Positions 22,543 to 32,195 of a stretch of 52,092 nucleotides of DNA are shown here, piece by piece. The stretch lies in the NCBI GenBank assembly GCA_020861185.1, contig JAJBSV010000007.1, forward strand, positions 1 through 52,092, in the 5' to 3' direction. The translations under genes were made by a program, and so were the position numbers. The number at the start of each line of letters is the position of its first letter. The first letter of the stretch is position 1. Source of the DNA: Ruminococcus sp. Lineage in GTDB: Bacteria; Bacillota; Clostridia; Oscillospirales; Ruminococcaceae. The notes under the pieces were generated by a model, which ran no database searches, was not told the origin of the DNA, and was given only the letters and a program-made list of their open reading frames with translations.

Positions 22543-23598
22543 TTAGTAAAGGCTTCCGGAATTGACAACCGGCTGTGCATCGTGATTGCCGCAGAGGACA
22601 ACCAAAAGATTCGAGACCATTGCCGCCTTTCTCTCGTCGTCTAAGTTCACAAGCCCGCCTTCGTTGATTCTCTCGAGCGCCATCTCGACCATGCCGACGG
22701 CGCCGTCAACAATCATCTTTCTTGCGTCGATTATAGCCGAAGCCTGCTGGCGCTGGAGCATTACAGCCGCAATCTCGGGAGCATATGCAAGATAAGTAAT
22801 TCTCGCCTCGACTATTTCGAGACCCGCATCGTCGACCCTCTGCTGAATCCTGTCCTTGATTCTTGCGGCGACAATCTCGCTCGAGCCTCTGAGGCTACCC
22901 TCGTCGGCAATTCCGTCGCCGGTTGTATCTACATTCGGAGCTACGTCGTAGGGGTACATCTTGACGATTTCACGAAGAGCCGAGTCGCACTGAAGCGAAA
23001 GATACTCTTTATAGTTATCGACATTGAAGACCGCCTTCGCTGTGTCGACGACTCTCCACATAACCGCAATTCCGATTTCAATCGGGTTGCCGAGACAGTC
23101 GTTAATCTTCTGCCTTGAGTTGTTGAGGGTCATAATCTTGAGGGAAATCTTCATCTCGGCTGAGCTGATGTGAATCTCGCCCGAGGAGTTCACAAAAACA
23201 GGTGCTGTCTGGGTGTTCTTCGCTCCCGCAACATCTCCCGACTGGCTGAGCTTCGTTCTTCCTGCCGGATTGAAGGACACGCAGAACGGATTTACATAAT
23301 AGAAACCGTCGCCCTTGAGCGTGCCGACGTATTTACCGAAAAGTGTGAGAACTCTTGCCTCCTGAGGCTTGAGGACCTTCAAGCCCAGAAGCGGGAACCA
23401 ACCGACACAGCACCAGATAAGTCCGACAGTCATAAGCACTCCGCCAAGCACCATGCTCCCCTCTTCAAGAAGCACTCCGCCCGCAATAATCGCCAGCACC
23501 GCCAGAATCAGTCCGAAGATAGTCCCCAGTAGCACCGGCATACCCTTCTTCACTTTCTTGACCGGAAACTCCGTCATTCCAACATTAATATTCGCCAT
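22543..23598 (-). CDS. SPFH/band 7 membrane protein
   Basis: 351 aa from the ATG at 23598 (AAAGGCGG upstream). Two hydrophobic segments (about 23-45 and 49-70) are followed by the SPFH domain (KPQEARVLTLFGKYVGTLKG to about residue 280, including GLEIVEARITYLAYAPEIA). An Ala/Gln-rich helical tail (MLQRQQASAIIDARK) completes it. SPFH proteins oligomerise on membranes as scaffolds. The insertion VDTTGDGIADEGSLRG carries a short acidic, EF-hand-like string. It forms a pair with the Arc-like gene downstream. Confidence 0.9.
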   Translation of the reverse strand: MANINVGMTEFPVKKVKKGMPVLLGTIFGLILAVLAIIAGGVLLEEGSMVLGGVLMTVGLIWCCVGWFPLLGLKVLKPQEARVLTLFGKYVGTLKGDGFYYVNPFCVSFNPAGRTKLSQSGDVAGAKNTQTAPVFVNSSGEIHISSAEMKISLKIMTLNNSRQKINDCLGNPIEIGIAVMWRVVDTAKAVFNVDNYKEYLSLQCDSALREIVKMYPYDVAPNVDTTGDGIADEGSLRGSSEIVAARIKDRIQQRVDDAGLEIVEARITYLAYAPEIAAVMLQRQQASAIIDARKMIVDGAVGMVEMALERINEGGLVNLDDERKAAMVSNLLVVLCGNHDAQPVVNSGSLY

Positions 23599-23628
23599 AT
23601 ATATTCCGCCTTTCTCTGAAATCACGAA

Positions 23629-23649
23629 GTGATATCATTTTGATATCAC
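23629..23649. promoter_or_regulatory. Perfect 21-bp palindrome at the SPFH operon start, candidate operator
   Basis: GTGATATCA-TTT-TGATATCAC lies immediately downstream of the -10 element, across the expected transcription start. Binding here would block initiation. The Arc-like protein encoded in the same operon is the likely ligand. Confidence 0.62.
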
Positions 23650-23650
23650 T

Positions 23651-23679
23651 ATCATATCACAGAGTGTGGCGGTTGTCAA
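23651..23679 (-). promoter_or_regulatory. Promoter of the SPFH-Arc operon
   Basis: Minus strand: -35 TTGACA (23674-23679), a 17-nt spacer, -10 TATGAT (23651-23656). Confidence 0.8.
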
Positions 23680-23702
23680 GCATTTTTTTGGAAAAATTTA
23701 AA

Positions 23703-23750
23703 GCCTCCCCTGAAAGGGGAGGGGGGACCGGCGAAGCCGGTGGAGGGGTT
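23703..23750. repeat. Dispersed repeat, variant related to family B
   Basis: Two adjacent hairpins: CCTCCCC-TGAAA-GGGGAGG and ACCGGC-GAA-GCCGGT, then GGAGGGG. The double-hairpin plan and the GAA loop match family B, but the stems differ. It lies between the tuf terminator and the SPFH promoter. Confidence 0.7.
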
Positions 23751-23763
23751 TCCATAAAACCCG

Positions 23764-23797
23764 AAGGCGCAGGTGTTCTTTCGAGCATCTGCGCCTC
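23764..23797 (-). terminator. Probable terminator of the str operon after tuf
   Basis: GGCGCAG and CTGCGCC pair around a loop of about 16 nt. On the minus strand TTCGGGTTTTATG follows. It lies about 35 nt past the tuf stop. Confidence 0.5.
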
Positions 23798-23829
23798 CGG
23801 TCAACAAAGGGGTCAAGAAAATGTCTTTA

Positions 23830-25029
23830 TCATTCGGTTGCGATAACAACGCCAGAGCCAACGGTTCTGCCGCCTTCACGGATAGCGAAGCGGAGTCCGT
23901 TCTCGATAGCAATCGGGGTGATAAGCTCAACGCTGATCTCAACGTTGTCACCGGGCATGCACATTTCCTTTCCATCGGGAAGGGTAATGGTGCCGGTAAC
24001 GTCAGTGGTTCTGAAATAGAACTGAGGTCTGTAGTTGGTGAAGAACGGAGTATGACGTCCGCCCTCTTCCTTCTTAAGAACGTAAACCTGTCCCTTGAAC
24101 TTGGTCAAAGGATGGATGGATCCGGGCTTGCAGAGAACCTGTCCTCTTTCGATGTCCTTTCTCTGAACACCACGAAGGAGTGCGCCGATGTTGTCGCCTG
24201 CCTCTGCATAGTCGAGGGTCTTTCTGAACATTTCAAGACTGGTAACAACGGTCTTAGCTCTCTCTTCGGTGAGACCGATAATCTCAACTTCGTCGCCGAG
24301 CTTAACCTGTCCACGCTCAACTCTACCGGTTGCAACGGTACCACGTCCGGTGATGGTCATGGTGTCCTCAACAGGCATAAGGAACGGCATATCAGCCTTA
24401 CGGTCAGGAGTAGGAATATAGGAGTCTACAGCGTCCATGAGTTCCTTGATGCAAGCATACTCAGGAGCGTTAGGATCGGTGGAAGTGGACTCGAGTGCCT
24501 TAAGAGCAGAGCCCTGGATAATCGGGATGTCGTCGCCCGGGAACTCATAAGAGCTGAGAAGGTCACGGATGTCCATCTCAACGAGCTCGAGGAGCTCAGG
24601 GTCGTCAACCTGGTCAACCTTGTTCATGAAAACAACGATTGCAGGAACGCCAACCTGACGTGCGAGAAGGATGTGCTCTCTGGTCTGAGCCATAGGTCCG
24701 TCGGAAGCAGCAACAACGAGGATTGCGCCGTCCATCTGAGCAGCACCGGTGATCATGTTCTTAACGTAGTCAGCATGACCGGGGCAGTCAACGTGAGCAT
24801 AGTGACGGTTGTCAGTCTCATACTCAACGTGAGCGGTGTTGATGGTGATACCACGCTCTCTCTCCTCAGGAGCCTTATCGATCATATCGTAAGCCTCAAA
24901 CTTTGCCTGACCCTTCATAGCCAGAACCTTGGTGATTGCAGCGGTGAGGGTGGTCTTGCCGTGGTCAACGTGTCCGATGGTACCGACGTTAACGTGGGGC
25001 TTGTTTCTTTCAAATTTTTGCTTTGCCAT
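23830..25029 (-). CDS. tuf: Elongation factor Tu
   Basis: 399 aa. It delivers aminoacyl-tRNA to the ribosome as a GTPase. G1 GHVDHGKT is at 19-26, with G3 DCPGH, G4 NKVD and G5 SALKALE all present. The effector region [14 protein letters not shown] and the C-terminal GRTVGSGVV are intact. It is the last gene of rpsL-rpsG-fusA-tuf, 109 nt after fusA. Confidence 0.99.
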   Translation of the reverse strand: MAKQKFERNKPHVNVGTIGHVDHGKTTLTAAITKVLAMKGQAKFEAYDMIDKAPEERERGITINTAHVEYETDNRHYAHVDCPGHADYVKNMITGAAQMDGAILVVAASDGPMAQTREHILLARQVGVPAIVVFMNKVDQVDDPELLELVEMDIRDLLSSYEFPGDDIPIIQGSALKALESTSTDPNAPEYACIKELMDAVDSYIPTPDRKADMPFLMPVEDTMTITGRGTVATGRVERGQVKLGDEVEIIGLTEERAKTVVTSLEMFRKTLDYAEAGDNIGALLRGVQRKDIERGQVLCKPGSIHPLTKFKGQVYVLKKEEGGRHTPFFTNYRPQFYFRTTDVTGTITLPDGKEMCMPGDNVEISVELITPIAIENGLRFAIREGGRTVGSGVVIATE

Positions 25030-25138
25030 TGGAATTTCCTCCCTTGAAATTTGTTTGGTACTCTAATATTAACAGATTAGCGACCGAAATGCAAGAGAAA
25101 TTTGCATTTACAGTGAAAAAGTTTTGTGAAATTTAAAA

Positions 25139-27223
25139 TCAGTCGTTCGAATGCTTGCGGTTCGACATGATGCTCTCGGCAACAGACTTCGGAACGTCGG
25201 TGTAGCTGTGCGGCTCCATCGTATACTGTCCTCTGCCCTGAGTCTTGGATCTCAAGTCGTTCGAATAACCGAACATCTCGGAAAGCGGAACAAGTGCGTC
25301 TATCTGAGCGACGCCCGAGTTGATTTCCTGTCCGAGAATCTGTCCACGGCGTGAGTTGAGGTCACCGATAGCGGTTCCCATATACTCTTCCGGAACAATG
25401 CAGGCAACCTTCATGATAGGCTCGAGAATTACCGGGTCTGCCTTCTTCATTGCATCCTTGAATGCCATAGAACCGGCAATCATGAATGCGGTTTCGGAAG
25501 AGTCAACCTCGTGGTAAGAACCGTCATAAAGCTCAACCTTGACGTCAACAACGGGATATCCCGCCAGAACGCCGGACTTCATGGCTCCCTGAATACCCTT
25601 GTCTACAGCCGGGATGAATTCCTTCGGAATAGCGCCGCCGACGATAGAGTTGGTGAACTCGTAGCCCTTGCCCGATTCGTTCGGAGAAAGTCTGATCTTG
25701 ACGTGACCATACTGTCCCTTACCACCGGACTGACGAGCGTACTTGCACTCGACATCCGAAAGCTTTCTGACAGTTTCCTTGTAGGCAACCTGAGGTGCAC
25801 CTACGTTAGCCTCAACCTTGAATTCACGGAGCATTCTGTCAACGATGATTTCGAGGTGGAGCTCGCCCATTCCGGCGATGATGGTCTGACCGGTTTCTTC
25901 ATCCGTCCATGTCTTGAATGTCGGGTCTTCCTCGGCAAGCTTGTTAAGAGCGATTGCCATCTTTTCCTGACCGGCCTTGGTCTTCGGCTCGATAGCGAGC
26001 TGAATAACAGGGTCGGGGAATTCCATGGATTCAAGAATGATCGGGTGCTTTGCATCGCAAAGTGTGTCACCTGTTGTGGTGTTCTTGACGCCGACTACCG
26101 CATAGATATCTCCCGCATAGCAGGTGTCGATATCCTTACGGTGGTTCGAGTGCATCTGAAGGACACGACCCATTCTTTCGTTCTGGTCCTTGGTGCAGTT
26201 CAAGACCGTTTCACCGGCGTTAAGTGTTCCCGAGTAAACTCTGAAGAAGCAGAGCTTTCCGACGAACGGGTCGGTCGCAATCTTGAATGCGAGTGCCGCA
26301 AACGGAGCGTTGTCGTCGGAGGGTCTTGTCTCCTCCTCGCCTGTCTCGGGGTTGATGCCCTTGATGTCTTCGATATCCGTAGGAGCGGGCATATAATCGA
26401 CAATCGCGTCAAGGAGCTTCTGAACACCCTTGTTCTTATAGGAGGTTCCGCATACAACAGGAACCATCTTGTTTGCGATTGTTGCCGCTCTTATGCCGGC
26501 TTTGAGCTCTTCAATGGTGAGCTCCTCGCCTTCGAGATACTTCTCCATAAGGTCGTCGTTAAGCTCAGCAACCGACTCGACCATCTGCTGATGGTACTTT
26601 TCAGCCTCTTCGACCATGTTCTCGGGGATGTCTTCAACCCTGATGTCGGTTCCGAGTTCGTTATAGTAAACATAAGCCTTCATTTCAAGCAAATCTATAA
26701 TTCCCTTGAAGAAGGTTTCGCTTCCGATAGGAAGCTGAATGGGAACGGCGTTTGCCTTGAGACGCTGGTGAATCATGTCGAGGACGTGATAGAAGTTCGC
26801 ACCCATGATGTCCATCTTGTTGACGTAAATCATACGGGGAACATTATACTTGTCCGCCTGTCTCCAAACAGTCTCGGTCTGCGGCTCAACGCCTCCCTTG
26901 GCACACAGAACTGTTACCGCACCGTCAAGAACTCTCAAAGAGCGCTCAACCTCAACGGTAAAGTCAACGTGACCGGGGGTGTCGATGATATTGATTCTAT
27001 GACCCTTCCAGTAAGCGGTGGTAGCAGCGGAGGTGATTGTGATACCTCTCTCCTGCTCCTGCTCCATCCAGTCCATCGTAGCCGCACCGTCGTGAACCTC
27101 GCCGAGCTTGTGGTTGATTCCCGTGTAGTAGAGAATACGCTCGGTGGTGGTCGTCTTGCCGGCGTCGATGTGAGCCATAATTCCGATGTTACGGGTCATC
27201 GACAAAGATACATCTCTTGCCAT
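25139..27223 (-). CDS. fusA: Elongation factor G
   Basis: 694 aa, full length. It is the translocase GTPase, with G1 AHIDAGKT (17-24), the [11 protein letters not shown] effector loop, G3 DTPGHVD and G4 NKMD. Domain IV residues ([17 protein letters not shown]) are intact. It lies 126 nt after rpsG and before tuf. Sequence style is that of a standard translocating EF-G rather than a ribosome-protection protein. Confidence 0.99.
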   Translation of the reverse strand: MARDVSLSMTRNIGIMAHIDAGKTTTTERILYYTGINHKLGEVHDGAATMDWMEQEQERGITITSAATTAYWKGHRINIIDTPGHVDFTVEVERSLRVLDGAVTVLCAKGGVEPQTETVWRQADKYNVPRMIYVNKMDIMGANFYHVLDMIHQRLKANAVPIQLPIGSETFFKGIIDLLEMKAYVYYNELGTDIRVEDIPENMVEEAEKYHQQMVESVAELNDDLMEKYLEGEELTIEELKAGIRAATIANKMVPVVCGTSYKNKGVQKLLDAIVDYMPAPTDIEDIKGINPETGEEETRPSDDNAPFAALAFKIATDPFVGKLCFFRVYSGTLNAGETVLNCTKDQNERMGRVLQMHSNHRKDIDTCYAGDIYAVVGVKNTTTGDTLCDAKHPIILESMEFPDPVIQLAIEPKTKAGQEKMAIALNKLAEEDPTFKTWTDEETGQTIIAGMGELHLEIIVDRMLREFKVEANVGAPQVAYKETVRKLSDVECKYARQSGGKGQYGHVKIRLSPNESGKGYEFTNSIVGGAIPKEFIPAVDKGIQGAMKSGVLAGYPVVDVKVELYDGSYHEVDSSETAFMIAGSMAFKDAMKKADPVILEPIMKVACIVPEEYMGTAIGDLNSRRGQILGQEINSGVAQIDALVPLSEMFGYSNDLRSKTQGRGQYTMEPHSYTDVPKSVAESIMSNRKHSND

Positions 27224-27349
27224 ACAAATCCTCCATGCCCCTTTGTGAGGGCGATTTTACCTAGCACGTTAGTGCTTGTCTGCCCAACCCAAATGCAGAC
27301 AATCTCAAAGAAAATACTTTTCTTCTTAAAGACAGCTTCACGCCGGAAA

Positions 27350-27820
27350 TTACCAACGGAAATGAGCAAACGCCTTGTTTGCCTCTGCCATCTTGTGAGT
27401 GTCCTCACGCTTCTTGACAGCCGAGCCGGTTCCGTTCATGGCGTCCATGATTTCGCCAGCGAGCTTCTCCTTCATGGTCTTTTCATGTCTGTCGCGTGCA
27501 TACTTGACGAGCCATCTCAAGCCCAAGGTCTGTCTTCTTGCCGGACGTACTTCCATAGGAACCTGATAGGTAGCACCGCCTACACGGCGAGCCTTTACCT
27601 CAAGGTTCGGCATTATGTTTTCCATAGCCTGCTCGAAAGCTTCGAGTGCGGGCTTGCCGGACTTTGTTTCTACAATTTCGAATGCGTCGTACACAATCTT
27701 CTGAGCTACGCCCTTCTTACCGTCAACCATAACGTTGTTTATAAGACGAGTGACGAGCTTAGAATTATACACCGGATCTTCCAAAACATCACGTTTTGCA
27801 ATATTACCTCTTCTTGGCAC
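27350..27820 (-). CDS. rpsG: 30S ribosomal protein S7
   Basis: 156 aa from a GTG at 27820, exactly the usual S7 length, beginning [13 protein letters not shown]. It binds the 3' domain of 16S rRNA and contacts the E and P sites. The GTG is chosen because AAGGAGGG lies 7 nt upstream. Upstream ATGs would place that site inside the coding region. The gap of about 200 nt to rpsL has no clear terminator. Confidence 0.98.
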   Translation of the reverse strand: MPRRGNIAKRDVLEDPVYNSKLVTRLINNVMVDGKKGVAQKIVYDAFEIVETKSGKPALEAFEQAMENIMPNLEVKARRVGGATYQVPMEVRPARRQTLGLRWLVKYARDRHEKTMKEKLAGEIMDAMNGTGSAVKKREDTHKMAEANKAFAHFRW

Positions 27821-28018
27821 TTCGCTTCCCTCCTTCATTAATAAAATGCTATCATGGGTACTCGTTTTCACCCGAGAAAGCTGTCGGATAAGGTCTTCAA
27901 AGCCTTCCCGCAGTGACCCCGTCAGTCCGTTAGAGGTAACCTATAATAAATTATATGTCAACTCCACATGACTGTGGTGGATTTTACTTTGTTTGTTTGC
28001 TTTTCAGCGTTCTGTGGC

Positions 28019-28441
28019 TTACTTCTTTGTAGCCTTCGGTCTCTTTGCACCGTACTTGGAACGAGCCTGCATTCTCTTTGCGACGCCCTGAGTATCGAGG
28101 GTTCCTCTGATGATGTGGTAACGCACACCGGGGAGGTCCTTGACTCTGCCGCCTCTGATGAGAACAACGCTATGCTCCTGAAGGTTGTGTCCGATACCAG
28201 GGATGTAAGCAGTGACTTCGGTGCCGTTTGTAAGACGAACTCTTGCAATCTTTCTCATAGCTGAGTTAGGCTTCTTAGGAGTCTGGGTCTTAACAGCGGT
28301 GCAGACGCCTCTCTTCTGAGGGCAGGACAAATCAACGCTGACTTTCTTCTTGGAATTGTAAATCTTCTGAAGAGCCGGAGTAGTGGACTTGTAAACAGAA
28401 ACTTCTCTTCCCTTGCGAACCAACTGGTTAAAGGTAGGCAT
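28019..28441 (-). CDS. rpsL: 30S ribosomal protein S12
   Basis: 140 aa from the ATG at 28441 (AAAGGAGAG upstream). It is the decoding-centre protein with the conserved [11 protein letters not shown] and [13 protein letters not shown] loops. The lysines whose change gives streptomycin resistance are both wild type. It is the first gene of the str operon, about 70 nt after its promoter. Confidence 0.98.
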   Translation of the reverse strand: MPTFNQLVRKGREVSVYKSTTPALQKIYNSKKKVSVDLSCPQKRGVCTAVKTQTPKKPNSAMRKIARVRLTNGTEVTAYIPGIGHNLQEHSVVLIRGGRVKDLPGVRYHIIRGTLDTQGVAKRMQARSKYGAKRPKATKK

Positions 28442-28510
28442 GTTTTCTCTCCTTTCGTAGAATTTTGGTTGTGTGAGCGCACATGTGTGCATACGCTCGC
28501 AGACTATTTA

Positions 28511-28539
28511 ATTATACTTGTTGCTTAAGAATTTGTCAA
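28511..28539 (-). promoter_or_regulatory. Promoter of the str operon
   Basis: Minus strand: -35 TTGACA (28534-28539), a 17-nt spacer, -10 TATAAT (28511-28516). The leader before rpsL contains an imperfect GAGCG...CGCTC hairpin. Confidence 0.85.
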
Positions 28540-28635
28540 GAAAAATTTTTCGGGGAAATATGACGAATTTCCGCCCAACGCCTCCGTCAAAACTGTTATT
28601 TTCGTGCAAATGGCTTTCCGAAATGAGACATAAAG

Positions 28636-28665
28636 CAAAGAAGACGCCATAAGGCGTCTTCTTTG
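28636..28665 (-). terminator. Terminator of tRNA-Leu
   Basis: CAAAGAAGACGCC and GGCGTCTTCTTTG form a perfect 13-bp stem with a 4-nt loop, followed on the minus strand by CTTTATG. A second perfect palindrome (28666-28685, GTAGCTCGC and GCGAGCTAC) sits between it and the tRNA 3' end. Confidence 0.8.
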
Positions 28666-28685
28666 GTAGCTCGCTTGCGAGCTAC

Positions 28686-28772
28686 TGGTGCCGGTGACCG
28701 GGGTCGAACCGGTACGGTATCTCTACCACTGGATTTTGAGTCCAGCACGTCTGCCAATTCCATCACACCGGC
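28686..28772 (-). tRNA. tRNA-Leu (CAA)
   Basis: Class II tRNA of 87 nt: acceptor GCCGGTG/CACCGGC, anticodon stem CTGGA/TCCAG with loop CTCAAAA (CAA), variable arm, and an encoded CCA at 28686-28688. Confidence 0.95.
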
Positions 28773-28785
28773 AGGCACGAATTAA

Positions 28786-28814
28786 AGTATATCACAAGAA
28801 AATACGGTTGTCAA
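28786..28814 (-). promoter_or_regulatory. Promoter of tRNA-Leu
   Basis: Minus strand: -35 TTGACA (28809-28814), a 17-nt spacer, -10 TATACT (28786-28791). Confidence 0.82.
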
Positions 28815-28843
28815 GCGTTTTTTAAGACAAAATAGCACTCCCG

Positions 28844-29206
28844 CTATCTCCTCCCGAACCTGTCCCCGAAGACCTTCCCGAGGACAATCCCGAGCATGGT
28901 CGCAAGCATGATGAGTATCACATATATCCACGCCGTTGAGTTGAAGAAAAAGTAGATGCAGGGGATGAACGCAACGCCCGCCTCGAGCGCCACGAGCCAG
29001 TCGGAGCCCTTGCTTCTCCCGAAGAAGAAGCCGACGACCAAGCCACAGCAGAGGTCGAACATCGGGAGCATGTTATAGATTGAGCCTATCGCCGCGGTGT
29101 ATTCCTCGCCGACGTTGCCCACAGTCACAGCCAGAATTATCGGCAGGGCGAAGAAAAATACTATCATCGTGATAAAATACGGCAATGTTCTTTCAAATCT
29201 TTCCAT
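28844..29206 (-). CDS. Small multi-pass membrane protein, unknown function
   Basis: 120 aa with four hydrophobic stretches (about 10-30, 45-63, 72-88 and 92-110) and a basic C-terminal end (DRFGRR). No family recognised. It starts 9 nt after the rqcH stop on the same strand, so it is probably translated from the rqcH mRNA. Confidence 0.75.
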   Translation of the reverse strand: MERFERTLPYFITMIVFFFALPIILAVTVGNVGEEYTAAIGSIYNMLPMFDLCCGLVVGFFFGRSKGSDWLVALEAGVAFIPCIYFFFNSTAWIYVILIMLATMLGIVLGKVFGDRFGRR

Positions 29207-29215
29207 CTGGTGCGC

Positions 29216-30979
29216 CTACTTTCTGTCGGTTTTGAGAGCCTCGACCGTCTCCTCGTCGGGGGTGACGTAGAGGGTTTTCTGGTTGGTGAAGATGACCATG
29301 CCGGGCTTTCCGCCGGACGGCTTTTTGACGTAGCGGACGAGTGTGTAGTCGACCGGGACGAGCGACGAATTCCTCGCCGAGGAGTTATATGCCGCAATCA
29401 GCGCCGCCTCCTCGATAGTCTTCTCGGGGACGTCCCCGCCGTGCGTCGAGATTATGACGTGCGAGCCTGTGAAGTCCTTAACGTGGAGCCAGATGTCCGT
29501 CTTCTCGGCAGTCTTGAGGGTGAGTTGGTCGTTCTGGCGGTTGTTCCTGCCGACCGAAATCCTGAATCCGTCCGACGAGCGGTACTCAATCGGTGGGAGA
29601 GCCTTCGCCTCTTTGCCCTTCGAGCGAGAAATTCTGACATAGCCTTCCCCCGCAAGCTCCGCCTTTATCTCGGCAAGCTCGCCTTCGGAAGAGGCACGGC
29701 TCAGCGAATCGAAAACGGACTCGAGGTACTTTATCTCGTCCTCACCGCTCGCAATCAGCTCCCGGAGCTTTTTGTCGGCGGTGTCGGCTTTGCGGTATTC
29801 TTTATAGTACTGCTGTGCGTTCTGCGCGGGGGTGAGCCGCCTGTCGAGCGTGATTGTCACCTCTGGGCAGTTCTCGTCGTAAAAGTTCTCAAGAGTTGCG
29901 CTCCCGTCGCCCTTCTCGATTCTATAGAGGTTCGCCATGATAAGGTCGCCCTTGATTCTGAGCTCGTCGCGGTTTTCGCACTCCTTGAGCTCAAGCTTCT
30001 GCGCCGCAACACGTCTTTCCGTTCTTTCGCTAAGGCTCATAACGAGCTTGAAAAGGTCCTGTGCGCGCTGTCGTGTCTGCAAAGCCGTGTCCCTCTCGCG
30101 ATAGAAGCTGTCAAGGAGCTCCGACGGGCTGTCAAACTCTTTTGAAATCATCAGATTCCCATATTGATGAATATCGGTGAAGCAGAAATCCTTCATCAGT
30201 CCGCTTCTGTCCTTGAGAATCACATATTTATTTTTGCCGGACTTAATGTCTTCGGCGGTGTTATTTAAATAGAACAGAAGCCTCGACATTTCGTCGTCCG
30301 AGAACTCGCTTGCGGGCTTCTCGTCGCCCCGAAGGGCATAGAAAACCGCCTCCCGGGCAAAAACGGGCGAGATTCCCTCGATGAGCTTCACGAGTGTTTT
30401 CGACGGGTCCTTCTGCGAGCTTCCCCGCATGCCGCTCTCAAGTGCCTCTTTGTCGATGTCAAAAAGGCTGATTCTCTCATCCCTCGGCGGCAAAGAATAG
30501 GTAATCCCCGGGAGGACAAGCCGCACACTCGACATGTCTTCACTCACTCTTTTGATAGAGTCGATGACATGCCCGTCCTGATTTATAAGCACGACATTCG
30601 AGCATCTGCCCATGATTTCAGCCGCAAGAGTCAGCACGACCCTGTCGCCGAACTCGTCCGTTGCCTCGAAGTCAAAATTGAGGATTCTCTCGAACCCGTC
30701 CTGCCTGATATCTATCAGCTTCGCAGAGCCCAGGTGCTTCCGAAGGAGCATGCAGAACATCGGCGGCGTTTTCGGGTTTTCGAGCTCGCTACGGCTTAAG
30801 TGCACCCTCGCCGTTCCGGCATTCGCCGAAAACAGAACCTTCTTCGTGCCCTCCGACAGCGTCCGAAAACTTATTATTAAATTGTCGCGGGACGGCTGAT
30901 GAATCTTGTCCACCCGAGCCCCAACGAGCCCCGCCATCTCATTCTTAAGAAGACTTAAGTATACTCCGTCAAGTGCCAT
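29216..30979 (-). CDS. rqcH: Ribosome quality control protein RqcH (NFACT/FbpA family)
   Basis: 587 aa. It binds stalled 50S subunits carrying peptidyl-tRNA and adds alanine tails that mark nascent chains for degradation. NFACT-N carries DEFGDR and AEIMGRCSNVVLI. A helix-hairpin-helix region (about 180-215) follows, then a coiled coil (about 285-430). NFACT-R begins near residue 455 with RISVGRNNRQNDQL and includes DIWLHVKDFTGSHVII. All parts are in order and intact. Older annotation calls this family fibronectin-binding protein. Confidence 0.95.
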   Translation of the reverse strand: MALDGVYLSLLKNEMAGLVGARVDKIHQPSRDNLIISFRTLSEGTKKVLFSANAGTARVHLSRSELENPKTPPMFCMLLRKHLGSAKLIDIRQDGFERILNFDFEATDEFGDRVVLTLAAEIMGRCSNVVLINQDGHVIDSIKRVSEDMSSVRLVLPGITYSLPPRDERISLFDIDKEALESGMRGSSQKDPSKTLVKLIEGISPVFAREAVFYALRGDEKPASEFSDDEMSRLLFYLNNTAEDIKSGKNKYVILKDRSGLMKDFCFTDIHQYGNLMISKEFDSPSELLDSFYRERDTALQTRQRAQDLFKLVMSLSERTERRVAAQKLELKECENRDELRIKGDLIMANLYRIEKGDGSATLENFYDENCPEVTITLDRRLTPAQNAQQYYKEYRKADTADKKLRELIASGEDEIKYLESVFDSLSRASSEGELAEIKAELAGEGYVRISRSKGKEAKALPPIEYRSSDGFRISVGRNNRQNDQLTLKTAEKTDIWLHVKDFTGSHVIISTHGGDVPEKTIEEAALIAAYNSSARNSSLVPVDYTLVRYVKKPSGGKPGMVIFTNQKTLYVTPDEETVEALKTDRK

Positions 30980-31010
30980 AAAACCTCCGGTCTTTTGGAT
31001 AGAACTCTAA

Positions 31011-31058
31011 TGGCTCCCCTTGATAAGAGGAGCTGGCGCCGAAGGCGACTGAGAGGTT
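31011..31058. repeat. Dispersed repeat family B, copy 2
   Basis: GGCTCCCCTTGATAAGAGGAGC forms the first stem and GGCGCC-GAA-GGCGAC the second, then TGAGAGG. It fills the gap between rqcH and the GH5 gene. The GH5 stop codon begins at its very edge. Confidence 0.8.
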
Positions 31059-32183
31059 CTACCTCGCCGCTTTCTTTATTGCTTTTATCATGCTTTCATT
31101 CTGCCACTCAAGATTTTCTCTGTCAAGTAGCGTCCCGTCGTCCCAGATATATGTGGGAATCCCCGCATCTGAGCAGAGACTAACAAGCGTCTTGCAGAAG
31201 AACACTCTCGAGTCCTCGTCGTTTCCGAGGCAGGTCCCATATTCGCCGATGATGACCGGCACGCCCTTGTCGACATAATAGCTCTTCAATAGCTCGATTT
31301 TCGACTCCATAAGGGCGATTTCTTCGTCAGTGCCCCATTCATACTGCTGATTCGTCGTGCAGAACTGCCACGGGGTGTAGTAGTGTACCGAGAGTATGCA
31401 CCTGTCCATCGGGTCGTCAGGCATCTCGAATTGGCTGTCGCAGGTCTCGGCAATGTCCGTCCAGTACCCCGCAATCAGGAGGTGTCTTTCCGGATTGTTC
31501 CCGCCGCTCGAGCGAACCAGATCGACAAACGCCTGATTCAGGCTGTTCAGAGTTTCGTAAGCCTTCCACTCGTCGAGGTCATCAAAGCCGACCTCATTCA
31601 TGGATTCGAAAATAAGCCGGTCGCCGTAGTCCTCAAACCTGTCGCAAATCTGTTGCCAGATGGCAAGGTATTTCTCGAGCACGCCGTCGTAATCTGTCGA
31701 GGCATTGCGAATCCAAGCCCCGAACTCCGGGTCTCCGCCGCCGTCGTGGTGGACATTTATGATGACGTAAAGCCCGAGGTCATAGGCATAGTCGACGACC
31801 TCAACGACCCTGTCCATCCACTCTTCGTCTATATTGTAATCTTCATCGATATGGTCGCGCCAGGTGATTGGAATTCTGATAGAATTGAACCCCGACTCTT
31901 TGACGAACTCGATAAGCTCTTCGGTAACGACGGGATTGCCCCAGAGCGTTTCGTCGACGTCGCTTGAATTCTCGTCAATCTCCCCGTCGCCGTCCCTGTC
32001 AGCGTTGCAGACGTCAAGCGAGTTCCCGAGATTATACCCAATCCCCATCTCCGAGACAAGCTCCATGGAAGTGATATCCCGCATCTCGTCGGTATAGTTG
32101 ATGGCGATATCCCCGTCCCCGCAAGCCGTGAACAGGTTGAGAACAAGAACTATACAGATTGCAACAGGCAGAAATCTCTTCAT
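31059..32183 (-). CDS. Lipoprotein glycoside hydrolase family 5 (endoglucanase type)
   Basis: 374 aa. The lipoprotein signal ends at LFTAC (Cys21), so the enzyme should be anchored outside the membrane. The GH5 barrel has the acid/base Glu197 in ESMNEVG and the nucleophile Glu314 in VIIGEYGT, plus VHHDGGG near 144-150. Family knowledge points to beta-1,4-glucan or mannan hydrolysis. A string DRDGDGEIDEN (62-72) fits a calcium-binding, dockerin-like loop inserted near the active-site face. It stands between nif3 and rqcH in a leftward gene set. Confidence 0.92.
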   Translation of the reverse strand: MKRFLPVAICIVLVLNLFTACGDGDIAINYTDEMRDITSMELVSEMGIGYNLGNSLDVCNADRDGDGEIDENSSDVDETLWGNPVVTEELIEFVKESGFNSIRIPITWRDHIDEDYNIDEEWMDRVVEVVDYAYDLGLYVIINVHHDGGGDPEFGAWIRNASTDYDGVLEKYLAIWQQICDRFEDYGDRLIFESMNEVGFDDLDEWKAYETLNSLNQAFVDLVRSSGGNNPERHLLIAGYWTDIAETCDSQFEMPDDPMDRCILSVHYYTPWQFCTTNQQYEWGTDEEIALMESKIELLKSYYVDKGVPVIIGEYGTCLGNDEDSRVFFCKTLVSLCSDAGIPTYIWDDGTLLDRENLEWQNESMIKAIKKAAR

Positions 32184-32195
32184 ATTAGCCTCCGT

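Noticed and set aside
23773-25047. A 424-codon open frame on the plus strand
   Set aside because: It is opposite tuf, and its composition is that of a reverse-strand shadow.
25511-27841. A 776-codon open frame on the plus strand
   Set aside because: It is opposite fusA and rpsG, both certain. There is no start signal and no recognisable domain.
27872-28018. A separate promoter for rpsG
   Set aside because: TTGACA and TATA-like strings occur in the gap, but at a spacing too short for a normal promoter. The operon promoter before rpsL is sufficient.
28596-28778. A 60-codon frame across tRNA-Leu
   Set aside because: The translation is the familiar spurious peptide produced when a tRNA is read as protein.
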